This document shows positions 32,697 to 41,876 of a stretch of 64,000 bases of DNA, piece by piece. Source of the stretch: Gp13-AA77 sp035946735 (lineage in GTDB: Bacteria; Acidobacteriota; Terriglobia; UBA7540); NCBI GenBank assembly GCA_035946735.1, contig DASYYZ010000129.1:62001-126000 (forward strand), given 5' to 3'. Below the pieces are notes generated by a model. The model had not been told where the DNA came from, did not search any database, and saw nothing but the letters and a program-made list of their open reading frames with translations. A program made the translations under genes and the position numbers. Every line of letters begins with the position of its first letter. The stretch's first letter is position 1.

Positions 32697-34088
32697 TCAA
32701 GAAGGCTGGCTTCGACTCGTGACCGCAGTGGCTGGCGCCGCCGCGCGCAAAGTCGGAGAGGGCTCGGGCAGTTTTTCGATGCGCACCCGTGCCACGCGCC
32801 GGCCTTCCATCGCCAGCACCGTGTAACGCCGGTTCTCAAAAACGAAGGTCTCGTTCCCGCGCGGCACCGCGCCCAACCGGTCGAGCACGAAGCCCGCCAG
32901 CGTCTCGTAGCCCTCGCCTCGCGGCAGTTCCAGGCTGTAGTCGTCGGCCAGTTCACGCAGGCTTAGAGAGCCATCGAGGTCGAATACACTGCCGCTAGCC
33001 CGGCCTGGGGTGTCTCTTGTAGGGTCGTACTCGTCCTCGATCTCGCCCACGATCTGCTCCAGAACATCCTCAAGCGTCACCAGGCCGACGAAGGTGCCGA
33101 ACTCATCCACCACCAACGCGATTTGGGCGTGCCGGGGCCGCGATTCCTCGAGCATTTGGGCCAAGGTCATGGTCTCGGGCACAATCATGGGCCGATGAAG
33201 GAGCCGGCGAAGGTCAAAGGGCGCGGCGAAAGGAATGCGCCGGCGCTCGCGATCCGAGAGAAGCGCCAGCAGATCCTTGGTGTGGAGAATGCCGATCACG
33301 TTATCGCGCGTCTCATCGTAGATGGGAACGCGGGTGTGCTGATCGCGCACCGCGGCTTCGAGCACCTGGCTGAGGCTGCTCGCGAGCGGCAGGCAGTGGA
33401 CTTTGGGCCAGGGCACCATGATCTCGCGCACTCGAACGCGCTCCAGCTCGAATACGCTGTGAATCATCTCCTCCTGTTCCTCTTCGAGCAGCCCGCGCTC
33501 GCGAATGGCGGAGACGAGCAGCTTGAGCTCCTCCGGGGTGACGGGCGGCCCGTGAGGGGTGGAGGGTTCCGGCCGGAGCAGCCGGAGCAGGCCGCTCGAA
33601 GTGCGATCCAGGAGCGCCACCGGCAGCCTGGCGGCTTTGAAGAAGAGCGAGACGGGCCGGGCCAGCATCAGGGCCACGCGTTCGGCGCGCTCGTAAGCGA
33701 GCGTCTTCGGCACGAGTTCGCCGAGCACCATGACGAGAATCGTGACGAACAGAAACGCCGCTGCCACCGCTGCCGAATGAGCGATGGTGAGCGAGATATA
33801 GCGGTGAACGCGGCCCTCGAGCAGCGCCTCGATTCCGCTCGCGATGATCTGCTCGCCGAGCCACCCCATTAGCAGGCTCGCAACCGTAATCCCCAGTTGA
33901 ATTCCGGAAAAAAGCATACTCGTGTCGGCCAGCAACGCTTGAATCAGCCGCGCGCCACTCTTGCCCTCACCCGCGAGTTGGTCGAGACGGCTGCGCCTGA
34001 TGCGCAGCACCGAATACTCGGCCGCCACGAAGAAGGCGTTCAGCGCCACCATCAGCACAATTAGCAGCGCTTTGAGAAGAACGAGCAT
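32697..34088 (-). CDS. CNNM/CorC-type transporter-associated protein (HlyC/CorC family)
   Basis: 463 residues. The N-terminal CNNM domain has four membrane segments (MLVLLKALLIVLMVALNAFF, FSGIQLGITVASLLMGWL, AAFLFVTILVMVLGELVPKT with the conserved GELVPKT). Next come two CBS domains (IMVPWPKVHCLPLASSLSQV, HTKDLLALLSD, MIVPETMTLAQMLEES, LVVDEFGTFVGLVTLEDVLE) and a C-terminal CorC_HlyC domain (LDGSLSLRELADDY). Family members are linked to Mg/Co efflux and stress resistance; the hemolysin name is historical. Monocistronic. Confidence 0.93.
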   Translation of the reverse strand: MLVLLKALLIVLMVALNAFFVAAEYSVLRIRRSRLDQLAGEGKSGARLIQALLADTSMLFSGIQLGITVASLLMGWLGEQIIASGIEALLEGRVHRYISLTIAHSAAVAAAFLFVTILVMVLGELVPKTLAYERAERVALMLARPVSLFFKAARLPVALLDRTSSGLLRLLRPEPSTPHGPPVTPEELKLLVSAIRERGLLEEEQEEMIHSVFELERVRVREIMVPWPKVHCLPLASSLSQVLEAAVRDQHTRVPIYDETRDNVIGILHTKDLLALLSDRERRRIPFAAPFDLRRLLHRPMIVPETMTLAQMLEESRPRHAQIALVVDEFGTFVGLVTLEDVLEQIVGEIEDEYDPTRDTPGRASGSVFDLDGSLSLRELADDYSLELPRGEGYETLAGFVLDRLGAVPRGNETFVFENRRYTVLAMEGRRVARVRIEKLPEPSPTLRAAAPATAVTSRSQPS

Positions 34089-34235
34089 GTTCGGACCACG
34101 AGGCGCGTCAAGAGCCGGCTCCTGCGCCGAGCCTTGGTCTTATTATGAAGTGAGATCGACTGCGACGCGAGAGCGCCCGGCGGGAGAATGCAGGCAAGGT
34201 GATAGGCGCCTTCGTGACAAGGGCGTGGTGCCAAG

Positions 34236-35195
34236 CTAGGGCGTTAGACTGGGCGACGCCTTGCCCAGGATCGAATTGGCCTGCGCCTGCAGTGCGTTCG
34301 CCTGCCGCTGCTTGTGTTGGGCGCTGTAGAGGCGCGCCAGATTGGCGAGCGTGGCCGCCACCGCCGGATTGCCCGGTCCTAGCGCCCGTTGCTGGATGGC
34401 GAGGGCGCGCTTGAAAAGCTTTTCGGCCCGCTTCTTGTTTCCCTCGCGCTGGTAGAATGCGCCGAGGCTGCTCAGGATGAGCGCCACGCTCGGATGATTA
34501 GGTCCCAGTGCCTTTTCGCTGACCGCTAGGGCGCGCAGGTAGAGAGGTTCAACGTCCACGCCCTTGTTCTGCATCATCTCGGCTCCGGCGATATTGGTGA
34601 GCAACGTAGCCACAATCGGGTCGCCGGGTCCGACAGCTTTCTCATCGATGGCGAGGGCCCGCCGGGCGAAACGCTCGGCCTCCTCGAAGCGCTGGGTGCT
34701 GCTGTAGAGAACACTGAGATTGTTCAGTGTACGCGCCACTTCAGGGTCATTCGGTCCCAAGGCTGCCTCTTGCGACGCTAAGGCGTCCTGGAAAAGGACC
34801 TCAGCTTCCGGGTTCCGCGACTCGAGTTGGTAGAGGCCGGCCAGATTGTTTTGGGCGCGGGCTGTGGCGGCGCTTTGCGGACCGAGCAACCTCTCGCGCA
34901 GCTCGAGCGAGCGGCGGAAGAGCGGCTCCGCGTCGGCGTACTTGCCCTCGCCTTCGTAGTCCATAGCGAGGTTGTTCAGACTGGTGGTACGGCGCACATC
35001 GTTTGGCGGGAACGCCTCGGCCTGTTGCAGGGCCGCCTCATGCTCGGCTTCGGCCTCGGCGTATTTGCCGGATTGATACAACGCGGACCCGCGTGAGTCC
35101 AGTTGATCCCAGGTTGATTGCTGAGCTCTGAGGCGAGAAGCCAGAGGGGCCAAGATCACGCATAGCGCAGGTAAAATGACTCCCCAGCGTCGCAT
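34236..35195 (-). CDS. Secreted TPR protein (kinesin-light-chain-like repeats)
   Basis: 319 residues with a signal peptide (VILPALCVILAPLASRLRAQ). Six or so 42-residue TPR_12 units follow, each with A-E-x-L-x-x-R-A-L and L-G-P-x-x-P-x-V-A (for example YADAEPLFRRSLELRERLLG, FEEAERFARRALAIDEKAVG). The repeat length and LGPNHP pattern match kinesin light chain/NB-ARC-type TPRs common in Acidobacteriota and cyanobacteria. Periplasmic scaffold; partner unknown. Confidence 0.85.
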   Translation of the reverse strand: MRRWGVILPALCVILAPLASRLRAQQSTWDQLDSRGSALYQSGKYAEAEAEHEAALQQAEAFPPNDVRRTTSLNNLAMDYEGEGKYADAEPLFRRSLELRERLLGPQSAATARAQNNLAGLYQLESRNPEAEVLFQDALASQEAALGPNDPEVARTLNNLSVLYSSTQRFEEAERFARRALAIDEKAVGPGDPIVATLLTNIAGAEMMQNKGVDVEPLYLRALAVSEKALGPNHPSVALILSSLGAFYQREGNKKRAEKLFKRALAIQQRALGPGNPAVAATLANLARLYSAQHKQRQANALQAQANSILGKASPSLTP

Positions 35196-35423
35196 CGCAG
35201 TCTCCCTCCGCGATCCGCTTGGAGTCCGGCCCGCTCCATGATCGAATTGTCAGACCGTTGGACGCCGCCCCCCTAGGAAAAGTTAGCATCGGGCGGCAGA
35301 TTTTTTATGACACCCGCGTGGCGCGAGAGGCTTAAGCTGGCAAAGGGAATCCAGGAGTCTCTACGAGGACCAAGTTCGATGGGGCCTGACACGCGCGATT
35401 CGCGAAGCGATCCGGTTGGTATT
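35196..35423. other. Intergenic region, nothing recognised
   Basis: 228 bases between the end of the ASPIC protein gene and the start of the TPR gene, both on the minus strand. It should hold the TPR promoter but no consensus element or repeat stands out. Confidence 0.4.
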
Positions 35424-37172
35424 CTACCGTTGGAACGGTCGCTGGGCCAGGACCTGTCCACCCTCTTGCACGGTGTATGTGGCATTGGCGCGCAGGCCTT
35501 TGAATGTATCCTTCTGCCCGCTGGGCCAAGTCACGACAACATCCGCGACCAAGGCCTTTCCCAGGCCGAAAGTAAGCGTCAACTCGCTTTGCGAGCAGTA
35601 GCTGGACCCTGAGTGGACGCTTTGCCAGTCATCGGGGAGCGGCTGGCCGGCGAAGCTGACCCGGACCACGGCGCCGATGCCATCGCGGTTTGAACGCGTT
35701 CCCACGGTTCGGATGCGGATCGCGTTGTTGCGGCTCCCTCCCACATTGTGAAAGAGGTACGCCGGGCCGCCGTTGGTGGTCAGAAGGATGTCAGGCGCGC
35801 CGTCGTTGTCGATATCGGCGTAGGCAGCGCCGCGAGCCACCATCGGTTTGACGAATCCCATTTGCCTGCCGGTCTCAGCGAAGCGGGCGCCTCCTTTGCC
35901 GTCGTGGCCGTCATCGTGGAAAACAAGCGGAAGCTCGGCGTAGGCGACTTGCGGTTGAATGCGGTTGATGTCGGGCTCGATGTGCCCATTGGCCACGAAG
36001 ATGTCGGGCAGGCCGTCAAGGTCGTAATCAAAGAAGAACAAACCGAAGGAGAGCGATAGCAGGCTGGCGCGGCCGAGCGACGAAGCGGGCGCAACATCGA
36101 TGAAGAATTTGTTTTTCTCGTTGTGGTAGAGGCCCATCATCTGGTTTGAGAAGTTGCCGATGGCGAGACTGGGGTAGCCGGTACCGTCGAAATCCCTGGC
36201 GTCGATGCCCATGGCCCCGCGCGCGACTCCGTCCTCGCTAAAGGCGATGCCGGCCTGGACAGCCTGCTCCGTGAAAGTGCCGTCGCGATTGTTGTGATAG
36301 AGCTTGCTCGGCTGCGTGTCGTCGGCCACCGCGATGTCAGGCCAGCCATCCTGATCGTAGTCGATCACCGCCACGCCTAACGATTTTCCCGTCGAATCTT
36401 CAATGCCGGCCTTCCGCGTCACGTCCTCAAAGCGGCCGCCGCCCAGATTGTGATAGAGCCGGCATGTGTCGCCGTGATAAGCCTCCGGGGTGCAATAAGA
36501 CTTGGCGTGGCCGTCGAGCGAACAATAGATATCGGCCTTCGGCGACCATTTCACATAGTTCGTGACGAACAGATCGAGCCGTCCGTCGTGATCGTAGTCG
36601 AGCCAGGCGGCGCTCGCCCCAAAACCGGTATTGTTGACTCCTGCTTCGCGGGTTACATCCTTGAATGTGCCGTTGTGCTGGTTGTGAAACAGATGGGAGG
36701 CGCCGAGACCGGTAAGATAAATGTCGTCCCAGCCGTCGTTGTCGTAATCGCCGACAGCAACCCCCATGCCGTAAAATTCGATCCCAAGGCCCGAGCGCGC
36801 GGTAACGTCGGTGAAGGTCCCATTGCCGTTGTTGCGGTATAGTTTCAACGTCCGGCGCTGGCCTGAAGGGTGATCCGCGAAGTCGCCGCCTTGCACCAGC
36901 AGGATGTCGGGATTGCCGTCGTTGTCGTAATCGATAAAGGCGCAGCCGGAGCCCATGGTCTCGGGCAAATACTTCTTTCCGAAGGCGCCAGTGTAATGGG
37001 TGAAGTTGATGCCGGCGCGGCGAGTGATGTCGTCGAAGTGAACTGAAGTGTCCCCGGCAGCCGCGCCCGATCGAGGCCACGAGGGACTAATCAAGAGACC
37101 CGCGGCCACCGCCGTGAATAAGAGGAAGATGATGTGCGCGACTGCAGGCTTTCGGCCGTCTTTCCAAATCAC
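35424..37172 (-). CDS. CRTAC1-like FG-GAP/VCBS repeat protein with ASPIC/UnbV domain
   Basis: 582 residues with an N-terminal export segment (IIFLLFTAVAAGLLISPSWP). Repeated Ca-binding-type motifs (FIDYDNDGNPDILL, VGDYDNDGWDDIYL, WLDYDHDGRLDLFV, VIDYDQDGWPDIAV, YADIDNDGAPDILL) form a beta-propeller. The C-terminus is ASPIC/UnbV (NRDGIGAVVRV, TFGLGKALVADVVVTWPSG). Secreted or surface-attached; function unknown. It overlaps the multiheme cytochrome-TPR gene by 4 bases, so the two proteins likely work together outside the cytoplasm. Confidence 0.9.
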   Translation of the reverse strand: MIWKDGRKPAVAHIIFLLFTAVAAGLLISPSWPRSGAAAGDTSVHFDDITRRAGINFTHYTGAFGKKYLPETMGSGCAFIDYDNDGNPDILLVQGGDFADHPSGQRRTLKLYRNNGNGTFTDVTARSGLGIEFYGMGVAVGDYDNDGWDDIYLTGLGASHLFHNQHNGTFKDVTREAGVNNTGFGASAAWLDYDHDGRLDLFVTNYVKWSPKADIYCSLDGHAKSYCTPEAYHGDTCRLYHNLGGGRFEDVTRKAGIEDSTGKSLGVAVIDYDQDGWPDIAVADDTQPSKLYHNNRDGTFTEQAVQAGIAFSEDGVARGAMGIDARDFDGTGYPSLAIGNFSNQMMGLYHNEKNKFFIDVAPASSLGRASLLSLSFGLFFFDYDLDGLPDIFVANGHIEPDINRIQPQVAYAELPLVFHDDGHDGKGGARFAETGRQMGFVKPMVARGAAYADIDNDGAPDILLTTNGGPAYLFHNVGGSRNNAIRIRTVGTRSNRDGIGAVVRVSFAGQPLPDDWQSVHSGSSYCSQSELTLTFGLGKALVADVVVTWPSGQKDTFKGLRANATYTVQEGGQVLAQRPFQR

Positions 37173-40100
37173 TTCGACCGCCCGCTTCCTGGCCGGGCAT
37201 CGGCAACCAAGCCGCGCGCACCTTGCGCGACACGATTGTTCCTGGCCACCGGATTGCCCCGGCCGGTCGCGGGTTTCGGCGCGGCCTCGACTGGATATGG
37301 TCTGCTGCCCTTTTCCCCGGTCAGCCGCACCGATACATGCTCGTGGATCGGCTGCGCCTCGTTATTGTCGTCGGGGTGCGCCAGCTTGAACGCGCCGGTG
37401 ATCGCCTGGGCGGCCTCGTTGGCTTTGAACCGTAAGTAGAGCTTCTCCTCGCGCGCGGCTTGGGGGTCGTCGCCGAGCCCACGATAGCAGAGCATCAGGT
37501 TGTAGTGCGCTTCCAGGTCCTCCGGATCGATGCTGAGCGTACGCGCGTACTCCGCTACGGCTTCCTGATACTTGCGCTCGAGGAAAAGCATCCGGCCCAT
37601 CTGATTGCGATTCACGCGATCGCTCGGGTAACGCGCGGCGGCCAGCGCGAATTGTTGATAAGCTGCCGCATAATCGCCGTCCGTCTTGAACGCGAGTCCC
37701 TCGAAGTAGTGGGCGCTGGCCAGATTGGGATTAAGCTGCAACGCCTTCGCCAGTATCGGCTTGGCAGCGTCGGTGTTGCCTTCCTGGATGAGTGCGCGCG
37801 CCACGTTCGTCCAACCGTCGGCGTAATCCGGGCGCACTTTGGTGACGGTTTCGAAGGCCCGCTCCGCGCCCTTCAGATCGCCTTGCAGCAGCAGCCCGAT
37901 TCCATAGTCGTTCCAGCGTTCCCAATCGTGACCGTCCAACGCGGCCGACCCGGTGAAGGCGGGTCCACCCTTGGGCGAGATCGTAACCGGAACAGTCTTG
38001 CTGTCCTCGGCGATCACGACGATCGGCACGTCAGGAATCCGCTTGAATTTCGCCGAGACGCCCGAAACCGGCGCCGTGAACACCCAGCGCCCGTCATCGT
38101 AGTTCCGGGTGACGTCGGGGTGCGCGTTGGCCGGATCGCGCGCGCCGGCGAAAGCCCACTGCGTATTCCACCAGCTGAATTTGCGGTAATTCAGCTTCGC
38201 GATCAGCGTAATGTGGTCGCCGGCGTCGCGGGGCACGCTGAGCCGGAAGTGAACCGTGTCGGCGGCGCCGGGCGGGATCAGGCGGGCATACGCGACAGCG
38301 CGGGTTGACCAGGCGTTGCGCTTGTTGATCACATTGCCGTGCTCGTCGAGCTGCAGCGAGCGATAGAAGTGGGCGCCTGTCTCCACGGGCCCCTTGCCAT
38401 CGTCAGCGGCCTCACCGCTCCAGAAGACGATGCGCCCCCTGCTGTCGCGAGCCTGCAACTCCAGCCAGCAATCAGCGGCGTCCACCGTGCCGGCGGGGAA
38501 GAAATGGCCCACCTTCCGCGTCCGCACCACTACTTCAACCCGCGCCGTCTCGCCGGGATGGAGTTGCGCGGCTGCCCGTCCCAGGGGCGCCATCAGCGCG
38601 GCCGGCGGTGCGTTGGTGGCTGTCGAAGCAGCGAGGCCGGCTGAGGACTCTTCGCCCACGGCGAACGTGCTCGAGAGCTGCGGAGCCTCGCCCGCCGCAG
38701 TCCGAATCTTCCCGGAGACCGAACCTTCCGCAGGCTCGGCCGCCAGGCCGAAGATGTCAACGGTCAGCGCGCCTTTCAGAAATTTCTCCACCGCGGCCAC
38801 TTGAGCGTCGTCGCCGTAGGACGTAGGCACCGCCGTGTTCGCAGCGGCAAACCGATGTGAGTGCACCATGCCATCGATGTTCCCGAAATCCTTCGAAGGC
38901 ACCATGGGCATGTGGCAGTCCGCGCACATCTGCGGTTTCGGCGGATAGTAGAACGAACGCGCGCCCTGGCCTGAGACTCCGCTGGCCTGCCAATTGTCGT
39001 AATCGTCGAAGCCGCGGAACCAGCGATAGTGATTCACCGGCACGTCGAGGTGAACTTTGTGGCATGCGGAGCAGAACCCGGCCAACTGGGTATGATCTTT
39101 GTGAAACGGCTTGAGGAACGCAAAGCGGTGAGGCTTGGGATCGAGCTTGGTGTCGTAGTCGTGCAGGAAGCGCATCAACGGATTCGGGCTTTCGGCAAGC
39201 TCGGCGAGCTTGGGGTATTCGAGGGTAAACCCGCCTTGGCCCATGGTGCTGTCCACATGGACGATCGCGTGGCACGACATGCATCCTAGGCCGTTCTGTC
39301 CCGCCGGAGTGTTTTCGATGTCCCGAATGGGGAGTTTCTGCATCTTGCCCGCGATGATCAAAGCATGATCGTGACAGCCCCCGCACCACAGCGACGGTTT
39401 GATCCCGATCGTGTCCTGCATATACTCGACGGACTTGCGGTACCACTGGTTGTTGAACGAAGCCATGTGGTGCATGGAACTCTGCCACTGATCGTAGATG
39501 TCCTGATGGCAGCGCTGGCAGGATTCCGAATTCATGAAAAAGCCCGATTCGATGGGCCGCCCGTCCGAGGTCCGCGCCGAACTGGGAAAGAGCAGACTGC
39601 CTTCCCCCGCGCCTTCCTGCTCCATTGTCAGCGGAGCCGTGGAAGGATTCCGGACGGTGTACTCGGGATCGGGAAAGTAGTGCTGATAACCGGCCGCAAC
39701 CCCGTAAAAGACGAGCGAGCCGAGCATGACGCCGGCGGACCAACGAGACACGGAGGTCGAAATGGCTCGCGAGTTTCGAGTTTCGAATTTCGAGTTTCGG
39801 ATTTCGATGACACGCGCTCGCAGATGTACGAGCAGGAAGAAAAGGCCCGCTATCACACCGCCAACATGCAGATACAGAGCCCAGGTATGCGGCCGGGTCA
39901 TGCCTGCGACGGCGAGATACAATCCGAAGCCACCCCCCGCACCCAGCAGCAGCAGTGAGATTCCGGCGCTCCTGCCCGCGAAGAACCCGCGGTGGCGAAT
40001 CGCGAAGATCACCAGCACTATCGCGACCAGGATGCCTAGAAAGGGATGCAGAAGATCGTTGGTAACGTAGAAGAGGTCCGGCGAGCTGAACGCGGCCACG

Positions 40101-40183
40101 TAGGCGCTGTTGACGACAAGCCCGAGACCCGTCACCAGCAACCACTTGCCCCAGGGGAATCGTGATGGATCCTTGCCATTCAT
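37169..40183 (-). CDS. Membrane pentaheme cytochrome c fused to TPR domain
   Basis: 1004 residues from ATG 40183. The N-terminal 160 residues hold four or five membrane helices. Five CxxCH heme sites follow: CQRCH, CGGCH, CMSCH, CSACH and CADCH. The middle is beta-rich, and the last 250 residues are TPRs (GWTNVARALIQEGNTDAAKP, HYFEGLAFKTDGDYAAAYQQ, VAEYARTLSIDPEDLEAHYN). An electron-transfer module linked to a protein scaffold in the periplasm. Between two membrane helices the stretch IRNSKFETRNSR is encoded by a short tandem repeat (39770-39809). First gene of an operon with the FG-GAP/ASPIC protein. Confidence 0.88.
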   Translation of the reverse strand: MNGKDPSRFPWGKWLLVTGLGLVVNSAYVAAFSSPDLFYVTNDLLHPFLGILVAIVLVIFAIRHRGFFAGRSAGISLLLLGAGGGFGLYLAVAGMTRPHTWALYLHVGGVIAGLFFLLVHLRARVIEIRNSKFETRNSRAISTSVSRWSAGVMLGSLVFYGVAAGYQHYFPDPEYTVRNPSTAPLTMEQEGAGEGSLLFPSSARTSDGRPIESGFFMNSESCQRCHQDIYDQWQSSMHHMASFNNQWYRKSVEYMQDTIGIKPSLWCGGCHDHALIIAGKMQKLPIRDIENTPAGQNGLGCMSCHAIVHVDSTMGQGGFTLEYPKLAELAESPNPLMRFLHDYDTKLDPKPHRFAFLKPFHKDHTQLAGFCSACHKVHLDVPVNHYRWFRGFDDYDNWQASGVSGQGARSFYYPPKPQMCADCHMPMVPSKDFGNIDGMVHSHRFAAANTAVPTSYGDDAQVAAVEKFLKGALTVDIFGLAAEPAEGSVSGKIRTAAGEAPQLSSTFAVGEESSAGLAASTATNAPPAALMAPLGRAAAQLHPGETARVEVVVRTRKVGHFFPAGTVDAADCWLELQARDSRGRIVFWSGEAADDGKGPVETGAHFYRSLQLDEHGNVINKRNAWSTRAVAYARLIPPGAADTVHFRLSVPRDAGDHITLIAKLNYRKFSWWNTQWAFAGARDPANAHPDVTRNYDDGRWVFTAPVSGVSAKFKRIPDVPIVVIAEDSKTVPVTISPKGGPAFTGSAALDGHDWERWNDYGIGLLLQGDLKGAERAFETVTKVRPDYADGWTNVARALIQEGNTDAAKPILAKALQLNPNLASAHYFEGLAFKTDGDYAAAYQQFALAAARYPSDRVNRNQMGRMLFLERKYQEAVAEYARTLSIDPEDLEAHYNLMLCYRGLGDDPQAAREEKLYLRFKANEAAQAITGAFKLAHPDDNNEAQPIHEHVSVRLTGEKGSRPYPVEAAPKPATGRGNPVARNNRVAQGARGLVADARPGSGRSK
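39770..39809. repeat. GAGTTTCGA-type short tandem repeat inside the cytochrome gene
   Basis: CGAGTTTCGAGTTTCGAATT and CGAGTTTCGGATTTCGA: about four copies of a 9-base GAGTTTCGA/ATTTCGA unit, in frame, encoding the peptide IRNSKFETRNSR. Such wording is usual for intergenic repeats rather than cytochrome coding sequence. Confidence 0.65.
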
Positions 40184-40450
40184 GGCTGAACGTCGGAATT
40201 CGAAACTTACAGGCTGGCAGCCTGAGTTCAGGAGTGCAGCCGTCGCTGCCGGAGAGCCCCAACGTTCGAACTGCGACAACTCGCCCAATCTTATCGCAAA
40301 GCTGCTCGTGAGGAATCGGGCTAGCTGAAATTAGGCCGGGCGATAATATGTTCACATTAGGACGCGCTGGACCGGGATCATCTGTCGCGGTGCAAGCAAA
40401 AGGGGTAAGTAAACCGATCAATCGAAGCAATGATGCGGGTAGGATCGCTA
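40184..40450. other. Spacer upstream of the cytochrome-TPR operon
   Basis: 267 bases between ntrX-like stop and the cytochrome start. ACAGGCTGGCAGCCTG at 40209-40224 is a short inverted repeat. An AT-rich stretch on the minus strand (CATATTATCG, near 40340-40350) could be a -10. No sigma-54 -24/-12 site was recognised despite the neighbouring NtrX-like regulator. Confidence 0.4.
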
Positions 40451-41833
40451 TCAGGTGGTCTTGGCCTCGCCGGCCGCGATCCCCAGAGATTTCATTTTGC
40501 GATAAAGGTGGCTGCGCTCGAGACCCAACGACTCTGCGGTGCGGCTGATATTCCCGCGATTCTCTTCCAGCTTGCGCACGATGTAGTCGCGCTCGTAAGC
40601 GGCACGAGCGTCCTGCAGGCTGAAAAATCCGCCGCCCGCAGACTCGCCTTTCGAGCGGCCGCGGTCGTGCTGAAGGGCGGGAGGCAGATGGCGGCGCTCG
40701 ATTCTCTCCCCTTGCACCATGATTACCAGCCGCTCGATCAGGTTTCGGAGCTCCCGGACGTTCCCGGGCCAGCGGTATTCGAGCAATGCCTCGAGCGCCT
40801 GCTCCGCCAGACGCTTTGGACGCCGCCCGTAGGCGTGCGCGAATTCCGCCAGAAAATGCCCGGCCAGAGCAGGAATATCCTCGGAGTGTTCGCGCAACGG
40901 CGGCACGAAAAAGGGAATCACATTGAGCCGGTAGAAAAGGTCCTCGCGAAAATTGCCCTTCTGGATCTCTTCGTTCAGATTCTTGTTGGTTGCCGTCACC
41001 ACCCGCACGTCCACGGTGAGGCTGCCGGCCGAACCGAGCGGCGTAAAGCGCTGTTCCTCCACCACCCGCAATACCTTGGACTGCGTGCGCAAGCTCATGT
41101 CGCCGATCTCGTCGAGAAAGAGGGTGCCACCGTTGGCTTCCTCGAACTTACCGGTCTTGTCTTCGATGGCGCCGGTGAAAGATCCCTTAAGGTGCCCGAA
41201 AAGCTCACTCTCAATCAGTTCTTCAGGGATAGCGGCGCAGTTGACTTCCACAAAACGTTTTTCGCTGCGCAGGCTCAGATGATGGAGCGCGTGAGCCACC
41301 AGCTCCTTGCCTACGCCGCTTTCACCGTAGACGAGCACCCGGCCGTTGGTGGGCGCCGCGAGCGCCAACTGCTGACGCAGCGCTTTCATGGGAACGCTGT
41401 CCCCTATGATCTGGTACCGTCCGTGAATCTCGTTGCGCAAGCTCCGGTTCTCGACTGCCAGCTCCTGCTGATCGAGAGCGTGCCGCAGTGTGAGCAGCGT
41501 CTTGTCGATGGAAAGGGGCTTCTCGACAAAGTCGAAAGCGCCTAGTTTGGTGGCGCGCACGGCGGTTTCGATGGTGCCGTGGCCGGAAATCATGATCACC
41601 CGCGGCGGGTCTTCGAGCTCTTGAATTTTTTCGAGCGCTTCGAGGCCGTCCATGCCCGGAAGCCAGACATCGAGCATCACCACGTCGCAGCGCTTGCTGC
41701 CGAGCCAGTCCAGGCCCGCTTCGGCGCTATCAACCGAATCCGCGACGTAGCCTTCATCGCGCAGGACGGCGCTCAAAGATTCGCGAATGCCGCCTTCGTC
41801 GTCCACAATCAGGATGGAATGCTTCGTGGTCAT
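40451..41833 (-). CDS. Sigma-54-dependent response regulator (NtrX-like)
   Basis: 460 residues. Receiver domain (LIVDDEGGIRES, acceptor Asp in VVMLDVWLPGMDG, Lys in FVEKPL); AAA+ domain with Walker A GESGVGKELV, the sigma-54 contact loop read GSFTGA instead of GAFTGA, Walker B GGTLFLDEIGDM, and R-finger region YRLNVIPFFVPPLREH; C-terminal Fis-type helix-turn-helix (RTAESLGLERSHLYRKMKSL). It activates sigma-54 promoters when phosphorylated by the NtrY-like kinase encoded 43 bases upstream. Targets are not visible in the window. Confidence 0.93.
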   Translation of the reverse strand: MTTKHSILIVDDEGGIRESLSAVLRDEGYVADSVDSAEAGLDWLGSKRCDVVMLDVWLPGMDGLEALEKIQELEDPPRVIMISGHGTIETAVRATKLGAFDFVEKPLSIDKTLLTLRHALDQQELAVENRSLRNEIHGRYQIIGDSVPMKALRQQLALAAPTNGRVLVYGESGVGKELVAHALHHLSLRSEKRFVEVNCAAIPEELIESELFGHLKGSFTGAIEDKTGKFEEANGGTLFLDEIGDMSLRTQSKVLRVVEEQRFTPLGSAGSLTVDVRVVTATNKNLNEEIQKGNFREDLFYRLNVIPFFVPPLREHSEDIPALAGHFLAEFAHAYGRRPKRLAEQALEALLEYRWPGNVRELRNLIERLVIMVQGERIERRHLPPALQHDRGRSKGESAGGGFFSLQDARAAYERDYIVRKLEENRGNISRTAESLGLERSHLYRKMKSLGIAAGEAKTT

Positions 41834-41876
41834 GGATCGTTAAGAGCGGCTCGGCAGGATCACATTCTGCGCCCGC

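Noticed and set aside
38757..40430. 557-codon minus-strand frame overlapping the cytochrome-TPR gene
   Set aside because: Alternative frame; the CxxCH motifs and membrane helices are only in the chosen frame.
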